Below, piece after piece: positions 20,301 to 26,152 of a stretch of DNA of 41,208 nucleotides; the first letter of the stretch is position 1, and the number at the start of each line of letters is the position of its first letter. Source of the DNA: CAYUMU01 sp964445985 (lineage in GTDB: Bacteria; Planctomycetota; Planctomycetia; Pirellulales; S012-138); the NCBI GenBank assembly GCA_964445985.1, contig CAYUMU010000066.1, forward strand, positions 1-41,208, read 5' to 3'. The translations under genes and the position numbers were made by a program. The notes beneath the pieces are model-generated. The model made no database searches. It saw nothing but the letters and a program-made list of their open reading frames with translations, and had not been told where the DNA came from.

Positions 20301-21086
20301 GCGAAACCGGCGATCATCGCGAGGCTCGTCTTCGCCCGTGGTTTCGAGCACCGGGGCCGGCGGCTGGTCAAGAAGATCGGCGACGGTTGCCGGATCGGGG
20401 GCGCCCTCGGGCCGAGTTTCGTTGAAGCAGGCCGCCGCGTCGATGTCGGCGGAGAGCACCGCCTCTACCGCCGCGAGATCACGCAGCGCCGGAAAATACT
20501 CGGCGATGCGGCCTGGATCGAAGTACCGCAGTTCCCAGAAGCGGGCCACGAAAACCGTGTAGATGGCTGCTTCGGTACGCGGCGGCAGCACCAGGTCGTC
20601 GTTCAACAACACCGAGCGAACTTCGTCGTACTCCGTTTGACCGAGGTGATCGATCCGCTCGCGCAGCAGCTCGGGCGTGATCTGGCCCGACTGCCAGCGC
20701 TCGTTCACCGTGTTTTCGGCTCGGCAGCGGAACGACCGTCGCCAATATTCAATCAAGGCCGCCTCGGGGCCCAACTCTCGCGATGTTTCTTCGGCCAGCC
20801 GAGTCAGCAAGAACACCGTGGCCGGCACCGCGACATCGGCCGGCGATAACTCATCGCGGGCCGCCGCTTCGAACAGCGCGGCGCGATCGACCACGTAGCC
20901 GTTCCGCTGGGGAACATGCAGCCCCAGGTGGCTGAGCAAATGATGCTTGATCACCCGCCGCATGACGCGCGGCTCAACGAAAAAGGTTCTCGGCTCGGCG
21001 GCATGCACCACCCGTTCCCGGTCGACAGCGCTGCGGGGCGGCGCGGGAAAGAGCGATTCGGCGGTGGTTTCCGTGGGCGTGATCAT
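17388..21086 (-). CDS. Very large multi-span membrane protein of unknown function
   Basis: 1232 residues. The N-terminal half (1-480) is soluble and mostly helical, with an acidic Pro-rich linker near 245-270 and an Arg-rich coiled segment near 290-330. Membrane spans appear at about 487-505, 610-635, 640-665, 705-725, 775-795, 800-815, 890-915, 935-955 and 965-985. The C-terminal 250 residues are soluble, rich in Arg and His, and end with a short Pro-rich tail. No nucleotide-binding, protease or transporter signature is visible. Low-scoring relatives are expected among planctomycetes, since neighbours here are of that kind, but I cannot name a family. It is monocistronic and divergent from the small CPRC gene upstream. 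ATG 21086 is the only reasonable start. Confidence 0.85.
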   Translation of the reverse strand: MITPTETTAESLFPAPPRSAVDRERVVHAAEPRTFFVEPRVMRRVIKHHLLSHLGLHVPQRNGYVVDRAALFEAAARDELSPADVAVPATVFLLTRLAEETSRELGPEAALIEYWRRSFRCRAENTVNERWQSGQITPELLRERIDHLGQTEYDEVRSVLLNDDLVLPPRTEAAIYTVFVARFWELRYFDPGRIAEYFPALRDLAAVEAVLSADIDAAACFNETRPEGAPDPATVADLLDQPPAPVLETTGEDEPRDDRRFRAFLQRAEQASEKGNLVRAAVLRSRAARLTSRKRGAQTQNEARRDLERLAHRLQVALQLNQDDAQRLGAALRTLLERCPHNIWTAELRLLYDLQSVCVDLERDIYAVEPVETVLSLGRRPMRRKVDAPKLVLAYRHLHRASKRVAVVRVTPQNRASLTNLFEVARHHLEHAIRHELRPRIHLALDGLGMPAGPSPFAKGVGAVLRWIAWPVLWLLGRFGHRKTRGQPIDAHAQASLANERRVKPGLIPHNLPERVARDKLVEELLDRIIERGHAKFGDVRDAVSRSGIKLDDLGGPGDVLGRDALLRIDRNLSYTIDGVYRRAEIYLRFFQKISALLFATIIGRLLTRYVLLPFGGAFMLVEFATHVAEAIAGWFWVPEAHIAAFEPVGGLIGAGGATGAANRVHLEFGQPYTFLITGFIFLGLLHSRWLRRQVGRFFRGLGTAIAWLWRQTVQFLGRPLMQAIFTSRPALFVRRYVFKPAILGLLTAAVLSAAGVHVHESLQGGLIIFLVMNVALNTRLGRDVEEITNEWLVRGWREFRTRVLAGMLRAIMDFFRAAVEGVDRFLYSVDEWLRFRSGESQRSLVFKAVAGSVWWLVTYVVRFSIILLVEPQVNPIKHFPVVTVSHKLLLPTIPAFAGLLEKLGYDAAFSYTLATLVIFSIPGIFGFLAWELKENWRLYEANRPTHLQTAVIGHHGENVLGFLKPGIHSGTLPKLYRKLRRAEQSRSARRRIAARKYKLHIEEARHALQHYFERELLALLHLSRRWPHPLQMGEVALSSNSMRVEIACPALQGVDGEVAVDDPSALGRKQPDCGPLALRYDEQSGWLLAKVAAEGWLTHLTSEQRELLRNAVIGLHHRSGVDLVHEQLLASFGRGHLSYDVSNEGLKLWEPGMTQAAIVYNLDAPLLEPLRADGSRPSGDWPKLPPAQLLYKDNPVAWREWVATWETAEQTAPPVRRLLPKIRVLPPATRT

Positions 21087-21630
21087 GGGCGTCGTTAACC
21101 ATCCTGCTCCGCAACGAAGCCGTGCCTCTGAGAACCGATGTTCTTACTTCCTTGGCTTGGCGACACCGAGTCTAGCCGAGCCTTGGAGCCTATCCGAGAA
21201 CCCTGTTTTCCCCCTCGCCCCAGCCCTGGCCCGCCAGGGGCGAGGGAGTATTTGGATAGGCTCTTCGGCGAGCCTCCACAACAGGCGGGCAGCTTGCCGG
21301 GGGGGCGGCCACGGCTTTTCGCTCGCTGGGCAGAATTACAGCAAACTTTATCGACATTTTGCACCGTCGATCGGCAACCTTGTGAAGCCCTGCCCGTGGT
21401 AGCGATGAGGCCGCTCATCGCGACTGCACCTAATGTAGCGAACATTCGGGTGAGCGGGCAGCCGGGCCAGTCTGGTAACCGATGTTGGTCGCACGGCCGA
21501 GAAGGGGTATCCTACAGGGCATCTCACGGCGGCCTATGGTTTCAGGTGGCCCGACGGACCCGACGTTGGCCGAATCCAATGCTACCTTGGCCGCCGGCTA
21601 TTTATCCAGGCACTTTCCTGGTGACCCCAC
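21087..21630. other. 544-base intergenic region between divergent genes
   Basis: No credible gene. It holds the nested palindromic element at 21186-21263 and must contain the promoters of the large membrane protein (leftward) and the small CPRC protein (rightward), but no convincing hexamer pair was found. Confidence 0.5.
21186..21263. repeat. Nested palindromic intergenic element
   Basis: Outer arms GAGCCTATCC (21186-21195) and GGATAGGCTC (21254-21263) enclose inner arms CCCTCGCCCC (21212-21221) and GGGGCGAGGG (21237-21246), with a further CCCTGG/CCAGGG pairing at the tip. It can form one long cruciform or RNA hairpin. Similar GC-rich palindromes occur as dispersed elements in planctomycete genomes (from memory, not checked). 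Confidence 0.8.
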
Positions 21631-21921
21631 ATGGCAGACGATCGCTTCGATATTTCGCTCGCAGCCGATTATGAAAAGCCGCCCCAGCGTGGCGGCGCAT
21701 CGAGCCCATCGACGCCTGGCAGCGCGGCCGGAAGCGATGCCGGCAGCGCGGCCGATCGGCCCTTTGTCGGCATCGAGTTCGCCTGCTGCCGGGTTTACGC
21801 CCGGGTGTACATCAACGCCGCGGGCACGGCGTTCCAAGGACGCTGCCCTCGCTGCGCGAAGCATGTCACCTTGCATATTTCGGCCGACGGCCAGCCGGGC
21901 ACATTTTTCACGGTCTCGTAG
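21631..21921 (+). CDS. Small cysteine-motif protein (CC...CPRC)
   Basis: 96 residues. Residues 1-42 are polar and Ser/Ala/Gly-rich, probably disordered. Residues 44-96 form a compact beta-rich unit: FVGIEFACCRVYARVYIN with a Cys-Cys pair, then GRCPRCAKHVTLHI with a Cys-x-x-Cys pair, fitting a single zinc ribbon. This pattern recurs in small planctomycete proteins in my memory, but no function is known. A hairpin followed by a T-rich run at 21968-21993 is a plausible end of its transcript. Confidence 0.7.
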   Translation: MADDRFDISLAADYEKPPQRGGASSPSTPGSAAGSDAGSAADRPFVGIEFACCRVYARVYINAAGTAFQGRCPRCAKHVTLHISADGQPGTFFTVS

Positions 21922-21967
21922 GGCGATGTAGTTCGTGGGCAACGCGACGACGGCAATTCTCGCCGGT

Positions 21968-21993
21968 CATGCGCTGCTCGCATGCTTCTTTAT
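21968..21993 (+). terminator. Candidate intrinsic terminator after the CPRC gene
   Basis: CATGCG/CGCATG stem with a 5-base loop followed by CTTCTTTAT, 46 bases after the stop. It is nested in a wider inverted repeat, GGGCAACG (21937-21944) with CGTTGCCC (21994-22001). Confidence 0.45.
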
Positions 21994-22075
21994 CGTTGCC
22001 CCTTAAGCGGTAAGAACGTATGAAAGGGAACGGGAACCGCCACGACCTCCCAAGCTCTCTAGCAGTCACGCGCCC

Positions 22076-23893
22076 ATGCACACCGATGAATTAGCCCACC
22101 TGGAACTGCTGGCCGAGGTCGATGCGTTGCTCAGCGATCTTCGCCAGTGGGCCGACCAGGCTCCCAAGTGGCCGCCGGCCCAGCGTTGCCAGTCGCTGGT
22201 GCGCCGGCTCACCGAGCGGGCGGAATCGCTCCGCGTGCGCCTGGATGCGCCGCTGGTGGTGGCCACGCTGGGCGGAACCGGGAGCGGCAAGAGCTCGCTG
22301 ATCAACGCCTTGGTGGGTGAGGAAGTGAGCCGGCCGGGCAAGATTCGCCCGACGACCACCGACCCCGTCATGATTTGCCGCGACGACATTTCGCCGGCAT
22401 TGCTCGGCATCGCTCCCGATACGGTGCGCGTTGTCCACCGCGACCTGCCTGGCTTGCAACACCTGGTGCTCATCGATTGCCCCGACCCCGATACCACCGA
22501 AGACGAGCAGGCGGCCGCCACCAACCTGGCCCGGCTGAGGGCCATCCTTCCGCACTGCGACGTGCTGTTGGTGGTAAGCACCCAGCAAAAATACCTCAAC
22601 GCCCGGCTTTCGCATGAGCTTGGCAGTGCCTCGGAGGGGGCTCAGCTGGTGTTCGTGCAGACCCACGCCGACCGCGATTCCGATATCCGCGACGATTGGC
22701 GCGAGCATCTTCGCAAGCAAGGGCTGGAACCTCGGGCCATGTTCTTCGTTGATTCGCCGGGGGCGATGCGGGCGGCCCAAACGGGCTTTAGCCCTCCCGG
22801 CGAATTCGCCCAACTGGTCGATCTGCTGTCGCGTGAACTTGCCGGGACCGCGGCGAATCGCATCCGCCGGGCCAATTTTCTCGACCTGCTCGCGCAAACG
22901 CTCGAACGCTGCCGCGTGATGACCGCCGATGGTCTTCCGGCCGTGGACCAGGTTGCCGCGCAGGTGGAGCTGCATCGCCAACAGCTCGGGCAAATGCTGG
23001 CCGATCAAATGCGAAAGGATCTGCTCGCCAACCGCCGCGTGTGGGAAAACCGGCTTCTGGGCGAGATCGCCTCCCGCTGGGGTTTTAGCCCTTTCTCGCT
23101 GGTGCTCCGAACTTTTCAAGGGCTGGGAGGACTGATCTCGGGCGCCACCTTGATTCGAATGCGCACGCCGGCTCAACTGGCGATTTGGGGCGTGCTCGAG
23201 GGCGGGCGGCGGCTCCGCAGCAAACAGATTGAAAGCCGCGCCGATCAATCGTGGCAACAAACGTCCACTTGGGCCTGGGAAGAAGGCGCGCTTCGCCAGG
23301 CGGCATTCGAGCTGGATGGCTACGCCTACGAGGCAGCACTCCCTCGCAAGTCTCTCGAGCCAGAGCCTCTGGAGAAAGAAGCCGCCCAAGCGGGCCGCGC
23401 CTTTGTGGCAGTGGCGGCGAACCAACTGCAGAACCTGATCAGCCACCAGGCCGCCAAACATTCCCCTTGGTACAAACGCTGGACGTTCGAACTCCTGCTG
23501 CTCGTGGTGATCGGCGGGATTTTGTTTCGACTGGGGAAGAACTACTTTTACGACGCCTGGCTCGCTCCCGATCTGGGGCTCACGCCCACGGCCGCCCCCG
23601 TGCTGGGGTTCGATTTCTTCTTCCAGTCGCTGTTCTGGCTGTTGCTGTGGTGCGGGATTTTGCTGTGGTTGTTCACGCTTGGCCTGCGACGCGGGCTAGC
23701 TGCCCAGATCCATATCCTGGCAGCCGAATGGGCGCAGGCCGGTTCGGTCAAACAGCTCTTCGCCGGCCTGGAAGCGCAGATCGAGGATGTCCAACGCTTC
23801 GAACGCGAACGGCAGCGGCTCGAGGGGAAAGTGGCCGCGTTGCGGCAAACGCTGGCTGAACCTAGCCCCTTGCTCGGCCGCCGTTCGGCATAG
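22076..23893 (+). CDS. Membrane-associated P-loop GTPase (Era/dynamin-like)
   Basis: 605 residues. An N-terminal helical segment (1-58) precedes a GTPase domain: Walker A GGTGSGKSS at 66-74, a switch Thr run near 93-95 (PTTTDP), G3 motif DCPDPDT at 134-140, and a G4-like THAD at 196-199 in place of the usual NKxD. A helical region follows (about 275-455), then two membrane spans near 465-485 and 515-540, and a terminal coiled coil (about 560-600, ERERQRLEGKVAALRQ). This order, GTPase, helices, membrane hairpin, coiled coil, recalls bacterial dynamin-like and interferon-inducible-type GTPases. The altered G4 motif could change nucleotide choice. No ribosome binding site is visible. The gene is single, convergent with the sigma-factor gene. 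Confidence 0.85.
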   Translation: MHTDELAHLELLAEVDALLSDLRQWADQAPKWPPAQRCQSLVRRLTERAESLRVRLDAPLVVATLGGTGSGKSSLINALVGEEVSRPGKIRPTTTDPVMICRDDISPALLGIAPDTVRVVHRDLPGLQHLVLIDCPDPDTTEDEQAAATNLARLRAILPHCDVLLVVSTQQKYLNARLSHELGSASEGAQLVFVQTHADRDSDIRDDWREHLRKQGLEPRAMFFVDSPGAMRAAQTGFSPPGEFAQLVDLLSRELAGTAANRIRRANFLDLLAQTLERCRVMTADGLPAVDQVAAQVELHRQQLGQMLADQMRKDLLANRRVWENRLLGEIASRWGFSPFSLVLRTFQGLGGLISGATLIRMRTPAQLAIWGVLEGGRRLRSKQIESRADQSWQQTSTWAWEEGALRQAAFELDGYAYEAALPRKSLEPEPLEKEAAQAGRAFVAVAANQLQNLISHQAAKHSPWYKRWTFELLLLVVIGGILFRLGKNYFYDAWLAPDLGLTPTAAPVLGFDFFFQSLFWLLLWCGILLWLFTLGLRRGLAAQIHILAAEWAQAGSVKQLFAGLEAQIEDVQRFERERQRLEGKVAALRQTLAEPSPLLGRRSA

Positions 23894-23949
23894 CAGGCGT
23901 ATGCGGCAAGGCCAATGCGGAGGGGGGCCTAGCTACTTGGAATCGCTGG

Positions 23950-24603
23950 CTAATTGGAATCGGCGGCCGCGGCGTCGCGTTCGCTGGCCATGCGCATTTT
24001 TTCGCGCGAGCGGCTGAGGAGGGAGCCCACGCTATTTTCGGGGATGTTGGTGCTGGCGCTGATTTCGCGGTACGACTTTTCTTCCAGGTGGTACATCCGC
24101 ACGACCACCTGCTCCTGGTCGTTGAGTTCGGCCAGCAGTCGCTGAACTTCGTCCCGGTCAGAAATGCGTTCCACCGCGGCGTTGTCCGCGGCGCGAGCTA
24201 CCGGTTCGGGGGGGGTGGACGAGCCGTTGACGTGGTTGTGCTCATGGGAACCGGCTGCTGAGGAGCCCGACGCTGAGGAGCCCGACGCTGTTGCCTCGGG
24301 CCGGCGGCGTAGCATTTCGCGTACGACCACCCGGCGGGCGACGACCGAAAGATAGGTTGCCAGACTGCTTTGCCTACGAAAATGCCGCAGCACGGCGAAG
24401 TCGTCTTTGACCACTTCGAGCAGCACTTGGGCGCACAGATCGTCGCGATCTTCGGGCGATACGCGCTGCGACTTGGAACGCCCCACGTGGTTGATCACAT
24501 GGACGAACAACCCCAAGAAGCGATCAACGAAGTCCTCCCACGCTCGATTCTTGCGTGAGATGCATCGTTCCAGCAGATCCCGGTCAATGTCAGACAACGC
24601 CAC
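23950..24603 (-). CDS. ECF-type RNA polymerase sigma factor
   Basis: 217 residues. Sigma region 2 is at about 10-100 (DDLCAQVLLEVVKDDFAVLRHF and the SLATYLSVVARRVV segment that contacts the -10 element). Region 4 is at about 150-205 with the helix-turn-helix SYREISASTNIPENSVGSLLSRSREKM. Between them lies a Ser/Gly/Ala/His-rich linker of about 40 residues, longer than in most ECF factors, partly encoded by a perfect 15-bp tandem duplication (24257-24271 and 24272-24286). No anti-sigma gene is adjacent, so regulation must be by another route; many planctomycete ECF factors are similarly orphan. Its targets are unknown. Confidence 0.88.
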   Translation of the reverse strand: MALSDIDRDLLERCISRKNRAWEDFVDRFLGLFVHVINHVGRSKSQRVSPEDRDDLCAQVLLEVVKDDFAVLRHFRRQSSLATYLSVVARRVVVREMLRRRPEATASGSSASGSSAAGSHEHNHVNGSSTPPEPVARAADNAAVERISDRDEVQRLLAELNDQEQVVVRMYHLEEKSYREISASTNIPENSVGSLLSRSREKMRMASERDAAAADSN

Positions 24604-25126
24604 AGAGTTTCCCCTTCACCGTGCAGGAACCACGGGGCGATTCCATGCTACCGATTGGCAACGCCCCGAGGTGGGCGACCAATCTTCCCCGGCAAGCGGT
24701 TCAATCTTCCCCTCATCAACTCCGATTTTAGGCAGGAACCCGTGTTGAGGCAATATTTTAGCGTTGTGGTCTGGTGACTAACCCGCAACAAACCTTGACG
24801 CTATCATGCATTACCCAAATATCGAGCAAACTCTACCACGGGCGGCAACCCGCGACTTCGCTTCCGAGACACCTGGGGAACCCCGGCTGCTGGACCGATT
24901 GTCGCAAGTCTGCCCAAGCTTCGCTCTCCATTAAACCCCGGCCTGGCTCTCAGGTACCCACGCAGAATCGCAAATAAGATCGGCCGGGCAGGTTGAGTCG
25001 GGCAAGTTGACCCCTTAGAGGAGGCAAATTGCCGGCAGGGGGCCATTCGCCCAGGGCGAGGGCGGCGATATATTATTCCTTGGCGGTTTGAACTTACTTT
25101 ATCGATTGTGGAGCTACGCTCGGGCT
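24604..25126. other. Divergent intergenic region before the EfpL gene
   Basis: 523 bases with no credible long gene. It should hold promoters for the sigma factor (leftward) and the EfpL gene (rightward). A strong GAGGAGG near 25018 precedes a TTG opening a 20-codon frame that ends within the EfpL leader; it could be a leader peptide or chance. Confidence 0.45.
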
Positions 25127-25690
25127 ATGTTGGCGAAAGAAATTAAGCCAGGCATGATGATGGTCCATGAGGACGCACCTTGCCTGATTGAAACGCTCAC
25201 GGTGCAATCCCCCTCGGCCCGCGGCGGGGCCACGTACTACAAATTTCGGGCTCGGAACGTGATTTCCAAGCAAAAGGTGGATATCACGCTCAAGGGGGGC
25301 GAAAGCCTGGCTGAGGCCGATTTCTCCCGCCGCGACGTCAAGTTGATGTACGCCGATGCCAGCGACGTGCATTTTCTGGATCAGGAGGATTACAACCAGT
25401 ACTCCATCGGCAAAGACGAAATCGAAGAAGAACTGCGCTGGCTTCGCGAAGAACAGGAGGGGGTGCTGGCCCTGATTTACAACGACAAGTGCGTGGGAAT
25501 TCAACTGCCGACCACCGTTGAACTGAAAGTGGTGGAATGCGACCCCTACGTGCGAGGCGATTCGGCCACCTCGCACACCAAACCGGCCAAGCTCGAAACC
25601 GGCGCCGTGGTCCAAGTGCCTGGCTATCTGGAGTCGGGAGAGGTAATCAAGGTGGATACCCGCACCGCGTCGTTCATTTCGCGGGCCTGA
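25127..25690 (+). CDS. efpL: Elongation factor P-like protein of the EfpL/YeiP type
   Basis: 187 residues. The start at 25127 (MLAKEIKPGM) matches the family; the frame is open from 25088 but that part is foreign to it. EF-P proteins bind between the P and E sites and relieve ribosome stalling at polyproline and other hard-to-make sequences. Three beta domains are present: KOW-like N-domain (1-65), OB domain (66-127) and C-terminal domain (128-187, with YVRGDSATSHTKPAKLETG and VDTRTASF). The tip loop reads QSPSARGGATYY with Arg32, as in E. coli EfpL/YeiP, rather than the modified Lys loop of EF-P; the KDEIEEELRWL segment also matches YeiP. Canonical EF-P, if present, must lie elsewhere. No epmA/epmB-type gene is nearby, as expected for an unmodified Arg-tip protein. 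Confidence 0.88.
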   Translation: MLAKEIKPGMMMVHEDAPCLIETLTVQSPSARGGATYYKFRARNVISKQKVDITLKGGESLAEADFSRRDVKLMYADASDVHFLDQEDYNQYSIGKDEIEEELRWLREEQEGVLALIYNDKCVGIQLPTTVELKVVECDPYVRGDSATSHTKPAKLETGAVVQVPGYLESGEVIKVDTRTASFISRA

Positions 25691-26152
25691 GTTCACCAAG
25701 CCGGGAGGGGGATTGGCGGCTCGTCGGTCGTTCGGTGGTGACGTCGCCGGGGTCCGCTTTCGGGCCAGGTTCGCACCTCGGCTGCCCCGCCTGAAAGGGG
25801 CCTAAACTTCCTGGTTTCGCAGAAGATCTCCCCTCTGCTTTCTTTTCCCCAAGTAAAGTCCCCACCTGCAATTGGGTGAATCCCGCAGCTACTACCTTGG
25901 ACGGGGGGGCATCGTCCGCTAACATTGCGGCTTATGATGATAATTAGGCAACTGAGTTGAGTTAGCGAACCGGGCTCCCCTCAGACTACCCCGCCCCCCC
26001 ACGAGAAGCACACCCGGTAGTCAGACAATTTCCGGCGGTGGAATCCTCCTGCGAATCGCAGGGCGGTTCCACCCTGGCAACCTTATTGGGAAACGTGTTC
26101 GAGTCCGGTCGACGTCGCGTTCCTTACCCTCCCTGTTCCGCTACACTCCGCC
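25691..26152. other. Intergenic region between EfpL and MMPL genes
   Basis: 462 bases with no credible gene apart from shadow frames. It contains two consecutive hairpins (25984-26022 and 26037-26073) and a G/C-rich stretch. No convincing promoter pair was identified. Confidence 0.45.
25984..26073. promoter_or_regulatory. Two tandem hairpins upstream of the MMPL gene
   Basis: First: GACTACC (25984-25990) with GGTAGTC (26016-26022). Second: GGTGGAA (26037-26043) with TTCCACC (26067-26073), enclosing CCTGCGA/TCGCAGG (26048-26054, 26056-26062), so nearly the whole 37-base stretch can pair. They end 79 bases before the MMPL start. They could end the EfpL transcript or act in the MMPL leader; no T-run follows. 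Confidence 0.5.

Noticed and set aside
25018..25090. 20-codon leader frame with strong Shine-Dalgarno before the EfpL gene
   Set aside because: TTG start, low information, and no attenuation structure or regulatory codons visible; kept only as a remark.
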